From Actinomadura coerulea (lineage in GTDB: Bacteria; Actinomycetota; Actinomycetes; Streptosporangiales; Streptosporangiaceae): a DNA stretch of 64,000 bases. The DNA is taken from the NCBI RefSeq assembly GCF_014208105.1, contig NZ_JACHMQ010000001.1, forward strand, positions 6,758,001 to 6,822,000, read 5' to 3'. The position numbers were made by a program, and so were the translations under genes. Numbering within the stretch: position 1 is the stretch's first letter; every line of letters begins with the position of its first letter. Below, piece after piece: positions 8,442 through 16,493 of the stretch. A model generated the notes under the pieces. It ran no database searches. It saw only the letters and a list, made by a program, of their open reading frames with translations, and was not told where the DNA came from.

Positions 8442-10250
8442 TTAGGCGTGCTCGGTGGCCGCCGAGACGGCTCGGCCGGAGTCGCGGTACATCGTCGACC
8501 TGGGGCCGGCCTGCGCGAGCGCGTCGACGGCGGCGGCGAACCGCGTCATGGCGTCCGGGTGCTCGGGGCCCAGCAGGTAGTCGCGGAGCGTGCGCCGCTC
8601 CGCGGCCAGCGGGTCCTGGCCGGGCGTCGCCGCGACGGCGAGGATGTCGGCCAGCTCGCCGCAGCCGGGGCTCAGCAGGTAGGCGGCCGACGCGGACGGG
8701 AACTCGGTCTTGAAGAGGTTCTCGTCCATCCCGTCGGGGTTGGTGACGACGTAGGGCTTCAGGCTCGGGATGTAGTCGGAGATCACGCTGGAGATGTCGG
8801 TGATCAGCATGTCCGACCGGTTGAAGCACTCGTAGAGGGAGGCGTCCGCGCCGGTGACCACCTGGTGGCCGCCCGCGCCGCCCCGGTTCGCCTGCTCGAT
8901 CATCTTGATGAGCCGGGCGTGCACGGCGGCGGCCTCCGGCAGCCGCCGGCCGGTGTAGGGGTGCGGCCGGTAGATGACGCGCAGCCGCGGCCCCTGCTCC
9001 AGCAGCGTCCGGACGATCCGCTCGCCCATGCCGAGCAGGGAGCTGTAGCCGTGCTCGTTGTCCCAGCCCTCCCAGGTGGGCGCGTACAGGACGGTGGGGA
9101 CGGGTCCGCCGGACGGCTCGGTGGTGATCTCACCGAGCTGCGGGCGGCCCACCTCGACGATGGCCTCGTCGCGCACCCCGGCGTCGGAGTTGTGGTACCG
9201 GTCGCGGCCCCCCGGGCCGGCCACCCACACCTCGTCGAAGACCTTGCTGACCGGGTTGGAGCTCGGGCCCTTGTCGCTGTCGCCGTGTCCGACGAACACG
9301 TGCTTGATGTGCTCCTCGCGGAGCAGGTGGAGGTTCTTGCCGGTGTTGCCGGGGTAGAGCGCGACCTTCACGGTGCCGAGGTCGAAGTTCATCATGTCCT
9401 CGGCCCGCGTGATGCACACGACGGCGAGCGAGGTGGGCGCGAGCGCGCGGACGACCTCGGGGGAGCGCACGAGGACCATCGCCTTGCGGTCCAGCCGCTC
9501 CAGCGTCTCCAGCCACATGTTGGCCTGGTAGACGGTCGTGGGCGGGCCGGTGAAGTACAGGACGACCTCGGGCTTGTACCGGTTCACGCGGCGCTGCACG
9601 TCGCGGCCCGTCCGGTCGGCGTTGAGGAGGGCGCGCATCCGGCGCAGCCGCGGGAGCTGCGCGGCCGCGACGGCGACGGCGGCGGCGGCGGTGCCGAGCA
9701 GCCCGGCGACCACCAGGACCGGGACGCCGAGCAGGAGCCCGACGGTCCCGAACAGCAGCGCCGGGAGGTCGGCGTGGCTCTCCAGGAGGAGGGTGAGCCG
9801 GGCCTGCCAGGGGGCGGCGGGGGCGGGGAGCGTCGGCTCGCCCTCCCCGAGGTTGCGGGTGGCGAAGGGCAGCCGGTTGACGCGGCGCGAGGCGACCGCG
9901 CCGGCGAGGGTCGCGGCCCGGAGCCAGTCGACCAGCAGCAGGCCGATGGCCGCCAGGACGACGGTCGGCCTCCCGGCGTCGCCCGACTGGACCAGCAGCA
10001 GCACCAGGGCCGCCTGCCGGACCAGGACCCGCGCGCCCGGGCTCATCTGGCCCCAGCGCAGCGGCCTGGCCGCGTCCGGCAGCGTCCGGCCGACGCCGAA
10101 CTCGGCCGCGTAGCAGAGCACGGCGGCGCCGAGGAACGCCCAGGGCGACCCGGCCGCGGCCGCCCCGACCAGCAGCCCGAGCGTGATGGGCAGCCACAGC
10201 ACCGATGAGTACCGCGTGAGAGCCGAGTACCGGGAGACGAGACGCCGCAC
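8442..10250 (-). CDS. CDP-glycerol/CDP-ribitol polyol-phosphate transferase, TagF/TarL type
   Basis: 602 residues from GTG at 10250 (GAGGTG lies 6 nt upstream). The first about 220 residues are hydrophobic with several membrane segments (LPITLGLLVGAAAA, VVLAAIGLLLV, LLGVPVLVVAGLLG), which is unusual because classical TagF is peripheral. The catalytic domain follows with family motifs FVGHGDSDKG, TVLYAPTWEG, YRPHPYTG and TDISSVISDY; the His residues and the DxSS segment bind polyol-phosphate donor. With CDP-ribitol synthesis next door, ribitol phosphate is the likely monomer. A 38-bp gap separates it from the GT2 gene downstream. Confidence 0.88.
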   Translation of the reverse strand: MRRLVSRYSALTRYSSVLWLPITLGLLVGAAAAGSPWAFLGAAVLCYAAEFGVGRTLPDAARPLRWGQMSPGARVLVRQAALVLLLVQSGDAGRPTVVLAAIGLLLVDWLRAATLAGAVASRRVNRLPFATRNLGEGEPTLPAPAAPWQARLTLLLESHADLPALLFGTVGLLLGVPVLVVAGLLGTAAAAVAVAAAQLPRLRRMRALLNADRTGRDVQRRVNRYKPEVVLYFTGPPTTVYQANMWLETLERLDRKAMVLVRSPEVVRALAPTSLAVVCITRAEDMMNFDLGTVKVALYPGNTGKNLHLLREEHIKHVFVGHGDSDKGPSSNPVSKVFDEVWVAGPGGRDRYHNSDAGVRDEAIVEVGRPQLGEITTEPSGGPVPTVLYAPTWEGWDNEHGYSSLLGMGERIVRTLLEQGPRLRVIYRPHPYTGRRLPEAAAVHARLIKMIEQANRGGAGGHQVVTGADASLYECFNRSDMLITDISSVISDYIPSLKPYVVTNPDGMDENLFKTEFPSASAAYLLSPGCGELADILAVAATPGQDPLAAERRTLRDYLLGPEHPDAMTRFAAAVDALAQAGPRSTMYRDSGRAVSAATEHA

Positions 10251-10312
10251 GGCACACCTCCGTCTTGTCAGCGCCTGGGGGGTGGCGCAGTTGGGGAGAA
10301 GGGAAGGGGGGA

Positions 10313-10340
10313 ACGCGCCCGCCGGGCCGAGCGGGCGCGT
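10313..10340 (-). terminator. GC-rich hairpin between the CDP-ribitol and TagF-like genes
   Basis: A perfect 10-bp inverted repeat (ACGCGCCCGC at 10313-10322, GCGGGCGCGT at 10331-10340) with an 8-nt loop, 16 nt past the stop of the minus-strand cytidylyltransferase gene. There is no T-run. It may partly terminate transcription or protect the mRNA end, so the downstream polymerase gene could be expressed at a different level or from its own promoter. Confidence 0.45.
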
Positions 10341-10355
10341 GCGGGGGTGGGACGG

Positions 10356-11780
10356 TCAGCCGGAGCGGCCGCCGCTGAGGGGGTCTTCACGGCGCACGTC
10401 GATGACCTGCCCGGTGAGGCCGGAGAGCAGGACGTTCAGGGAGGTGCGGGCCACCTGGTCGGCGCTCAGCAGGGTGTGCGGGGGCTCCTGGCCGAACGCC
10501 GCGGTCCGCATGGGGGTGCTGGTCCGCTCGGGGTTGATGCAGTTGATCCGCACCTTGTCGCCGGACCACTCGTCCGCCAGCGCCTGGGTGAGGTTCACCG
10601 TGGCCGCCTTGGCGGAGGAGTACAGGCTGTAGTCGGCGCGCCCGCGGGTGTAGGAGCTGGACGTGTAGAGCAGCAGCTGCCCGCCGGTCTTCGCCAGGTA
10701 GGGGTACGACGCCCGCGCGATGTGGATCGGCGCGAGGTAGTTGACGCGCAGCGCCTCCTCGATCGCGTCCGGGTCGATCGCGTCGAGCCGGCCGATCCGC
10801 AGGATGCCCGCCGTGTTGACGACGAAGTCGACGCGGCCGGTCGCCGAGTAGGCCTGCGCGAGCGCGCCGGCGACGTCCTCGGGCCGCTCGACGTGGGTGC
10901 GGGTGGCGCCGCGGCTGTAGCCGAAGACGCGGGCGCCGAACCGCTGGGCCAGCTCCGCGATGGCGAGGCCGATGCCCTGGCTGGCGCCGAACACGACCAT
11001 CGTCTTGCCGCCGAGCGCCTCGGCGTACTCGTCCTCGGTCAGGTCGGGGGCGTCGGAGGAGGCGAGCTGGAACAGCTTGTCCGCGACGAACATGTCGACG
11101 GGCTCGGTGACCTTCATGTTGTGCTCGTCGCCGGGGACGACGTAGATCGGGGTGCCGGGCAGGTAGCGCAGCACCACCGTGCAGTCGTCGGTCGCCTCGA
11201 AGTTCTCGTCCCGCCACGCCTTCTCGTAGGCGTCGCGGATGGTGGCGAGGCGGAAGCCCTGCGGGGTCTGCCCGCGGCGCAGGTTCGCCCGGCGCGGGAC
11301 GTCCACGATGACGTCCTCGTCGACCTGGATGATCGTGTCGGCGGACGGGATGGCGACGTCCACCGCACGGTGCTCGCGCAGCGCGGCCACGCAGTCGCGG
11401 ATGATGCGCTGCGACAGCAGCGGGCGCACCGCGTCGTGGAACAGCACGCTCGTCGTCTCGGCCGGGTGGTCGGCGAGCGCGTCGAGGGCGAGTTGCGTGG
11501 TGGCGTTCCGGGACGTCCCGCCGGGGAGCACGGCCTTGACCTTGGTGCAGCCGGCCTTGCGCACGCAGTCCGCGGCGTCCTGGAGGAAGCCGGGGTTCAT
11601 CAGGACGATGATCTCGTCGACGTCGGGGGCCTCCTCGAACACGCCCAGCGTGTGTTCGAGGATCGTCTTCCCGGCGATCTTGAGGAGCTGCTTGGGAGTG
11701 CTGAGACCCATCCGCTGTCCGCTGCCACCCGCCAGGATGACGGCGACGACGCGATGCTCACCCTGCGGCGCCTTGACCAA
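10356..11780 (-). CDS. bifunctional CDP-ribitol pyrophosphorylase / ribulose-5-phosphate reductase, Bcs1-like
   Basis: 474 residues. Residues 1-230 are an IspD/TarI cytidylyltransferase (AVILAGGSGQRMG, TPKQLL, HDAVRPL). Residues 250-474 are a short-chain dehydrogenase with the NADPH loop GASQGIG, NTAG, and catalytic YSSAK preceded by the SSS segment. Haemophilus influenzae Bcs1 has the same order and makes CDP-ribitol from ribulose 5-phosphate, NADPH and CTP. This supplies the donor for the adjacent TagF-type polymerase. The start is a TTG (11780) with AAGGAGAAGG about 13 nt upstream, so the exact N-terminus is not certain. Confidence 0.88.
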   Translation of the reverse strand: MVKAPQGEHRVVAVILAGGSGQRMGLSTPKQLLKIAGKTILEHTLGVFEEAPDVDEIIVLMNPGFLQDAADCVRKAGCTKVKAVLPGGTSRNATTQLALDALADHPAETTSVLFHDAVRPLLSQRIIRDCVAALREHRAVDVAIPSADTIIQVDEDVIVDVPRRANLRRGQTPQGFRLATIRDAYEKAWRDENFEATDDCTVVLRYLPGTPIYVVPGDEHNMKVTEPVDMFVADKLFQLASSDAPDLTEDEYAEALGGKTMVVFGASQGIGLAIAELAQRFGARVFGYSRGATRTHVERPEDVAGALAQAYSATGRVDFVVNTAGILRIGRLDAIDPDAIEEALRVNYLAPIHIARASYPYLAKTGGQLLLYTSSSYTRGRADYSLYSSAKAATVNLTQALADEWSGDKVRINCINPERTSTPMRTAAFGQEPPHTLLSADQVARTSLNVLLSGLTGQVIDVRREDPLSGGRSG

Positions 11781-12054
11781 TGCGACCGTCCTTCTCCTTC
11801 ATGGCAGCCGGAACGGCGGCCGACAACCGAACGTGGTGCAGTCACCCGTGGGATCTGGGGGTGCGGGCGGCGCGGCTTTCGCAGGGCTGGTGATCCGCAC
11901 AGGGGGGAACTGCCGCCTTACTCTACCCGGTCTGTAGAACTTTGAGGCGAATTCATCGACCTTCCAGCTTCCGGTAACCCTTGCGTGACGGGGGTTGCGG
12001 CGGCCCGGACCGTGATCGTTGCGGCCGCCGCGCCCCCCCGCGCCGTGGCCCGTC
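11781..12054. other. intergenic region upstream of the CDP-ribitol gene
   Basis: 274 bp between two minus-strand genes. On the minus strand it must carry the leader of the teichoic acid genes: a possible -10 (TAGAGT in GGGTAGAGTAAGG, near 11925) is visible but no convincing -35. No coding potential or repeat stands out. Confidence 0.4.
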
Positions 12055-13191
12055 TCACTTGCCGAAGAGGGGCCTCATGTCGGGTTCGACGGCCCAGCGG
12101 GTCACCCGGCGCACCGGGGAGGTGCTCAGCACCGTGACGATGACGAAACCGGCCAGCAGGGCCGACAGCACGCCGGGGATCGTGTCGAACCAGGCGAGCT
12201 TGTGCCAGCCCTCGAACGTGAACAGCCGCATCACGAAGCCGTGCAGCAGGTAGCCGTAGATGGTGGCGGAGCCGAGATCGCTGTACCAGGTGCGGCGGGA
12301 CGGGGTGACCGCGAGGAAGGCCAGGATCAGCACCGTCCCGGTGAGCAGCAGCCCGGCGCGCATCACGGTGCCGGTGAGCTCGTCCACGCCGAGGTCGCCG
12401 TTGGAGGTGTCCCAGTTCAGCCACCGCGCGTTCATGCGGTCCTGGGTGAGGTACGCGCCCGCGAGCGCGGCCGCCAGGAGCGCGGCGCCCGTGATCCGCG
12501 CCCACGGCCGCCGGACGATCTGGATCACCTCCGGCGACAGCGTCAGCCCGAGGACGTAGAACGGCGCCAGCCCGAGGATCCGGTACAGGTCGAGCGTGTT
12601 CCCGATGTCGGCCATGTACGTGAGGAGGGCGACGAGCACGGCCGTGGCGAGCGGGAACCTGAGCCGCCGCCACACCGGGGTGAGCAGCCGCCAGACGAAC
12701 AGCGCCAGCAGGAACCAGGTCAGGTAGTAGGGGTCCAGCGCGTCGAACTGGAGCTTCCGCCCGTCGACGCCCCAGGCGAACAGGCTGTAGGCGCACTGGA
12801 AGATCAGGTACGGCGCGATGGTCGAGCCGACCAGCCGCACGGCCTTGTCGTCGGTGAGCGTGAACCGCTTGGACAGGTATCCGCTGATCATGAGGAACAG
12901 CGGCATGTGGAACAGGTAGATGAAGTTCCAGAGCGCCGCGGCCAGCGGGACGTCCCGCAGGCCGGACAGCGCGTGCCCGCCCGCGACGAGCAGGATCGCC
13001 AGGTACTTGGCGTTGTCCAGGTGCGGGTCGCGTCCTCGGGGAGCCGCGCCGCCCGGTGTCCGCGGTTTGTCCAGCGGGCGCTCCGCGGGGGCGGGGGATG
13101 CGGGGGACGCGGCCGCCGGGGCGGAGCCGGGGACCGCCGCCTCGGCGGAGTCTGGAACCGGCACGACGGACGCCTCGGGTGTCTGTGTCAT
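12055..13191 (-). CDS. acyltransferase 3 family membrane protein
   Basis: 378 residues from ATG at 13191. A disordered Ala/Pro-rich N-terminus of about 55 residues precedes roughly ten membrane helices. Family landmarks are DNAKYLAILLVAGGHAL, with the conserved His, and FHMPLFLMISGYL. Family members (OafA, WecH and relatives) move acyl groups from a cytoplasmic donor to surface sugars. It lies upstream of and co-directional with the CDP-ribitol gene (274 bp apart), so O-acylation of the teichoic acid or another surface glycan is plausible but unproven. Confidence 0.82.
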   Translation of the reverse strand: MTQTPEASVVPVPDSAEAAVPGSAPAAASPASPAPAERPLDKPRTPGGAAPRGRDPHLDNAKYLAILLVAGGHALSGLRDVPLAAALWNFIYLFHMPLFLMISGYLSKRFTLTDDKAVRLVGSTIAPYLIFQCAYSLFAWGVDGRKLQFDALDPYYLTWFLLALFVWRLLTPVWRRLRFPLATAVLVALLTYMADIGNTLDLYRILGLAPFYVLGLTLSPEVIQIVRRPWARITGAALLAAALAGAYLTQDRMNARWLNWDTSNGDLGVDELTGTVMRAGLLLTGTVLILAFLAVTPSRRTWYSDLGSATIYGYLLHGFVMRLFTFEGWHKLAWFDTIPGVLSALLAGFVIVTVLSTSPVRRVTRWAVEPDMRPLFGK

Positions 13192-13447
13192 GAAAGATCT
13201 CTGATCCTGGGAGGGGCTCGTGGAGCATACCTAACGAAACGCGCCAGAACCCCCGGAGTCACAGCGCGCTGCCGGGGCGTCACGGGAGGGCGCCGCGGGG
13301 CCGGACCCGCGGAAATCGGCGGCGGGCCGCGCGCAAGATCCGCTGAGGCGGGTAGACCGGCCGGTACCCGGCGCGGCCGTTACCGGATGCCGCGGGCGGG
13401 GCAGGGACCGGGAACGGGCCCGGTGGAACTCGGGGACGGGGAGGCGC

Positions 13448-13864
13448 ATGGGATACGGGAGGTCCACCCGGCAGGGGTTTGTCATCATCGTCGGCGGCGC
13501 CGTGCTGCTGGCCGGTGTCGCCCTGCTCGTGCTGCCCGGACCCGGGCTGCTGCTCGTGCTGGCGGGCCTGCTCATCCTCTCCCGCGAGTTCCCGGCCGTG
13601 AACCGCTACGTCGAGCCCGTCCGGGAGCGGGCGATCCAGGCCGCCGAGGAGAGCGTGACGTCCTGGTGGCGCCTCACGGGCTCCGTCCTCACCGGTCTCG
13701 CGCTGTTCGGCGCGGGCGTGGCCTGGGGGCTCGTGGAGGAGCTGCCGCTCAGCGGATGGAGCACCGGCTCGGGGCTCATCCTGTCCGGCTTCATCCTCTT
13801 CGGGCTGCTGTTCTGGAGCTGGCGGCGGGTCAGGGCCCGCCGCGCCGAGAGCTTCCCCGAGTGA
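13448..13864 (+). CDS. PGPGW-type small membrane protein (TIGR02611-like)
   Basis: 138 residues from ATG at 13448. Two N-terminal membrane segments are joined by the family signature (VALLVLPGPGLLLVLAGLLI), followed by an amphipathic helix (RYVEPVRERAIQAAEES) and a second hydrophobic pair (GLALFGAGVAWGLV, LILSGFILFGLLFW) ending in a basic tail. The family is common in actinobacteria and has no settled function. It is the first + strand gene after the glycan locus, with no clear partner. Confidence 0.75.
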   Translation: MGYGRSTRQGFVIIVGGAVLLAGVALLVLPGPGLLLVLAGLLILSREFPAVNRYVEPVRERAIQAAEESVTSWWRLTGSVLTGLALFGAGVAWGLVEELPLSGWSTGSGLILSGFILFGLLFWSWRRVRARRAESFPE

Positions 13865-13951
13865 CGCGCCGGGCGGACGGACCGTCTTGGCCGGGCCCGG
13901 CCAAGACGAATGTTCCGCCGGGTTGATCCGCCGGACGGGTCTCGCCGTGCA

Positions 13952-14386
13952 ATGGGCATGGGCATCCTTCTTCGTGTACTCGTGGCCGCCGGACTCGCGG
14001 CCGACGCCGTCGTGCACTGGCGCTTCGCGCCCGACATGGCCCCCGGGCCCAACACCCCGAGCGACGTCATCCCGGGAGACGACCTGTTCTACGGCCAGGC
14101 GATCGCGGCGGCGGTCGCGGCCCTGCTCGTGCTCGCCTGGGCCCGGAGGTGGACGTACGCGATCGCGTTCGTCGTCGCGGCGAGCGCGGCCGGTGCCGTG
14201 CTGCTGTACTACTTCGTCGACTTCGGGCAGCTCGGCCCGATCCCCCGGATGTACGACCCGCAGTGGTACGCCGACAAGACGATCAGCTTCGCCGGGGAGG
14301 CCGTCGCGGCGCTCGCCGCGCTCGCCGGATTCCTCACCGTGAGGAGGAACGAGCACGCGGACTCCTACTCCGCCGCCGTGCGGTGA
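13952..14386 (+). CDS. four-helix membrane protein, function unknown
   Basis: 144 residues, taking ATG at 13952 (ATG at 13958 is equally possible; no strong Shine-Dalgarno is seen). Four hydrophobic segments alternate with short loops: LLRVLVAAGLAADAVVHW, AIAAAVAALLVLAW, AIAFVVAASAAGAVLLYYFV and AVAALAALAGFLTV. A conserved-looking loop (PRMYDPQWYADKT) precedes the last helix. It sits between the PGPGW protein and the IclR regulator on the same strand. Similar small membrane proteins are widespread in actinomycetes without assigned function. Confidence 0.68.
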   Translation: MGMGILLRVLVAAGLAADAVVHWRFAPDMAPGPNTPSDVIPGDDLFYGQAIAAAVAALLVLAWARRWTYAIAFVVAASAAGAVLLYYFVDFGQLGPIPRMYDPQWYADKTISFAGEAVAALAALAGFLTVRRNEHADSYSAAVR

Positions 14387-14422
14387 CGCGCACGGACGCG
14401 GCGTCCGTACGATGAGGGCGCA

Positions 14423-15274
14423 GTGTCCGCAGGCCAGGCAGAAAGCGAGGCGCCCGTGCCCCCGCGTGACCGTACGCCGCCCCGCGCCGCCGGCGACCGG
14501 GGCGGTCCGAAGAGCGGCTACCACGTGGAGGCGCTGGCGAAGGGCCTGCGCCTCCTCGGGCTGTTCTCCGAGCAGCGCCCGGCCATGAAGCTGACCGACA
14601 TGGCCGCGGCGGCGGGCCTGCCCCTTCCGACCGCCTTCCGGATGGCGGCCACCCTGACCGCCGAGGGGTTCCTGGAGCAGCTTCCGGACGGCGCCTACCG
14701 GCCCGCGCCGAAGGTTCTCACGCTCGGCTTCTCGGCCCTGCGCAGCCTGGACCTCGTCCAGCTCGCGGACGGGCCGCTGCGCAGGCTCGCCGACGCCACC
14801 GGGCAGACGGCCAACCTCGGCGTGCTGTCGGGGGACCACGTGCTGTACCTGGTGAGGCTGCGCAACAACGACCTGGTGACGGCGAACATCCAGGTCGGGT
14901 CGCGGCTTCCGGCCGTCCGCAGCTCGATGGGCAAGATGCTGCTGTCCCAGCTCGACGACGCGGAGCTGGAGCGCGTGCTGACCGAGGAGTCCTTCGCGGG
15001 GGCGGCGGGCCCCAACGCCGCGGCCTCACTGGACGCGCTGCGGCCCGCGCTGGCGGAGATCCGGAGCCGCGGCTGGGCCCTCCAGGACGAGGAGCTCGCC
15101 TACGGGCTCCGGTCGGTCGCGGCGCCCGTCCGGGACGCGTCCGGCGCGGCGGTGGCCGCCGTCAACGTGGCCGTGCCCGCGACGGAGGTGCCGACGGCGC
15201 GCCTCCTGGAGGAGATCCGGCCCCGGGTCCAGGAGGCGTGCGCGGAGATCTCCCGCCTGCTCGGCGGGCGCTGA
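14423..15274 (+). CDS. IclR-family transcriptional regulator
   Basis: 283 residues. An N-terminal winged helix (residues 35-95: VEALAKGLRLLGLFSE, MKLTDMAAAAGLPLPTAFR) is followed by the GAF-like effector domain (LRNNDLVTANIQVG, LPAVRSSMGKMLLS, SVAAPVRDASGAAVAAVNVAVP). IclR proteins sense small aromatic or aliphatic acids and often control catabolic genes, which fits the P450 and maleylacetate reductase-like genes downstream. GTG at 14423 is used; a possible -10 (TACGAT, 14408-14413) would start RNA about 3 nt before it, so the mRNA may be nearly leaderless. GTG at 14456 is an alternative start. Confidence 0.88.
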   Translation: MSAGQAESEAPVPPRDRTPPRAAGDRGGPKSGYHVEALAKGLRLLGLFSEQRPAMKLTDMAAAAGLPLPTAFRMAATLTAEGFLEQLPDGAYRPAPKVLTLGFSALRSLDLVQLADGPLRRLADATGQTANLGVLSGDHVLYLVRLRNNDLVTANIQVGSRLPAVRSSMGKMLLSQLDDAELERVLTEESFAGAAGPNAAASLDALRPALAEIRSRGWALQDEELAYGLRSVAAPVRDASGAAVAAVNVAVPATEVPTARLLEEIRPRVQEACAEISRLLGGR

Positions 15275-15280
15275 CCCGGC

Positions 15281-15533
15281 TCAGCCGGCGGCGGGCGGGC
15301 CCCCGCTCCCCGGTCCGGCGACGAAGCTTCGGCCGGATGGGCGCGCGGAGCCGCGTGCGGCGAGGACAGGAACAGTATCGGGCCGACGATCTCCGCGGCC
15401 GTGCCCAGCCGTCCCGCCGCCTGCGCGGCGCCGGACGCGGTGGACAGGTTGGTGCGCAGCACCCGGTCCCGTCCGGGCCCGGGGCCCGGACGGGGTCGCA
15501 GACCCGTTGGAAACGTCGTCCTGCCCGCCATTT
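15281..15533 (-). pseudogene. C-terminal remnant of a short-chain dehydrogenase, frameshifted
   Basis: On the minus strand one frame reads TNLSTASGAAQAAGRLGTAA and then EIVGPILFLSSPHAA, the usual C-terminal part of SDR enzymes. A second frame then carries SFVAGPGSGGPPAAG and a stop at 15281-15283, matching the family ending (SyVtGq..vDGG). The two pieces are out of frame near 15310-15325, and the N-terminal Rossmann fold and catalytic YxxxK are absent. It is a decaying gene end between the IclR and TetR regulators. Confidence 0.55.
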
Positions 15534-15544
15534 CTTTCAGTTTG

Positions 15545-15559
15545 TGAAAGTAGCTTTCA
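15545..15559. promoter_or_regulatory. palindrome TGAAAG-N3-CTTTCA
   Basis: A perfect 6-bp inverted repeat with a 3-bp spacer, about 110 bp upstream of the TetR start and just upstream of the SDR remnant. It has the size of a regulator operator. No protein can be assigned; it may be a relic of the promoter of the lost SDR gene. Confidence 0.4.
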
Positions 15560-15638
15560 TTATGCGCCACGCGTATCGGAGCCCGCCGGACCCGGAGTCA
15601 AGGGAACCTGTCCGGAACCTCCTGCTTTGCCAAGTCCC

Positions 15639-15667
15639 TTGACCCCTCAAATGAACGCTCGTTTAAT
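15639..15667 (+). promoter_or_regulatory. promoter of the TetR-ferredoxin-P450 operon (leaderless)
   Basis: A -35 TTGACC (15639-15644), a 17-bp spacer and a -10 TTTAAT (15662-15667) form one of the best housekeeping-type promoters in the window. The expected start point is at or next to the A of ATG at 15674, so the transcript should be leaderless. Confidence 0.7.
15652..15665. promoter_or_regulatory. putative TetR operator
   Basis: TGAACG-CT-CGTTTA is an inverted repeat with one mismatch. It covers the spacer and the start of the -10 of the promoter above, so binding would block RNA polymerase. Autorepression by the TetR protein encoded immediately downstream is the simplest reading. Confidence 0.6.
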
Positions 15668-15673
15668 TCCGGT

Positions 15674-16492
15674 ATGGGGCGTGTCGCGGGCGTCACCCGG
15701 GCGGAGACGCGGGAACGGCTGCTGAGCGCCGCGGCCGACGAGTTCGCCCGGCGCGGCTACGACGGGACGCGCGTCGCCGACATCGCGCGGGCCGCCGGCG
15801 TCAGCAACGGCGCCCTGTACGCGCACTTCGGGTCGAAGGCCGAGCTGCTGGTGGCCGCGCTGCGCGCGCACGGGCGGCGGCTGCTGGCCGACCTGTTCGA
15901 CGCCGACCCCGAGCGACCGGTCGTCGAGCTGCTGCTCGCCATCGGGCGGTGGCTGCCGAAGCGCCGCGACGCCCGCGCCCACCTCGTCGTGGAGGCCCTC
16001 GTCGCGGCCCGCCGGGACGAGGAGGTCGCCCGTCCCATGCGCGACTACGTCGGCGAGCGCGCCGACTGGCTCGCCGGTCTCATGCGCGTCGCCCAGGCGG
16101 GCGAGGAGATGGACCCGGCGCTGTCACCGGACGCGCTCGCCCATTTCTGCCTGGTGCTCGGGATGGGGAGCGCGCTCATCCCACCGGACCTGCACGCCGT
16201 CGGCGACGAGGAGTGGGCCGCGCTGCTCGCGCGGATCGTGGGCGCGCTCGCTCCGCCCGGCTCCGCCGCCGTCCCACACGGGAGGAACACGATGAAGGTG
16301 CGGATCGATCCGAAGCGCTGCCAGGGGCACGGCCGGTGCTACGACCTGGCCCCCGGCCTGTTCGGCGAGGACGACGAGGGCTACGGCACGGTCCTCGGGG
16401 ACGGCTCCGTCCCCCAGGGCGGGGAGCACGAGGCCCGCCTCGCGGTCGCGAACTGCCCCGAGCGGGCGATCGACGTCCTCGGGGAGGAGTGA
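15674..16492 (+). CDS. TetR-family regulator joined in frame to a ferredoxin
   Basis: 272 residues without an internal stop. Residues 8-55 are the TetR helix-turn-helix (RERLLSAAADEFARRGYDGT, VSNGALYAHFGSK), followed by a ligand domain to about residue 195. A short linker (PPGSAAVPHGRNT) leads to a complete P450-type ferredoxin with C-x5-C (CQGHGRC) and the distal CP, suited to a 3Fe-4S cluster. Two readings are possible: a fusion protein, or two products, because GGAGG at 16281-16285 stands 6 nt before an in-frame ATG at 16292. The P450 gene starts 1 bp after the stop, so electron transfer to it is likely. Confidence 0.8.
   Translation: MGRVAGVTRAETRERLLSAAADEFARRGYDGTRVADIARAAGVSNGALYAHFGSKAELLVAALRAHGRRLLADLFDADPERPVVELLLAIGRWLPKRRDARAHLVVEALVAARRDEEVARPMRDYVGERADWLAGLMRVAQAGEEMDPALSPDALAHFCLVLGMGSALIPPDLHAVGDEEWAALLARIVGALAPPGSAAVPHGRNTMKVRIDPKRCQGHGRCYDLAPGLFGEDDEGYGTVLGDGSVPQGGEHEARLAVANCPERAIDVLGEE
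16292..16492 (+). CDS. 3Fe-4S-type ferredoxin, internal in-frame start
   Basis: 66 residues if translated from ATG at 16292, which has GGAGG 6 nt upstream inside the end of the TetR reading frame. The sequence begins KVRIDPKRCQGHGRCYDLAP and ends with NCPERAIDV, giving three cluster cysteines and no fourth, as in ferredoxins that feed actinobacterial P450s. The length and start are those of a normal free ferredoxin, so independent translation is likely even though no stop separates it from the TetR frame. Its partner is probably the P450 encoded next. Confidence 0.6.
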   Translation: MKVRIDPKRCQGHGRCYDLAPGLFGEDDEGYGTVLGDGSVPQGGEHEARLAVANCPERAIDVLGEE

Positions 16493-16493
16493 G

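Noticed and set aside
13280..14839. 519-codon open frame on the minus strand
   Set aside because: Covers three plausible plus-strand genes in antisense and has low-complexity composition.
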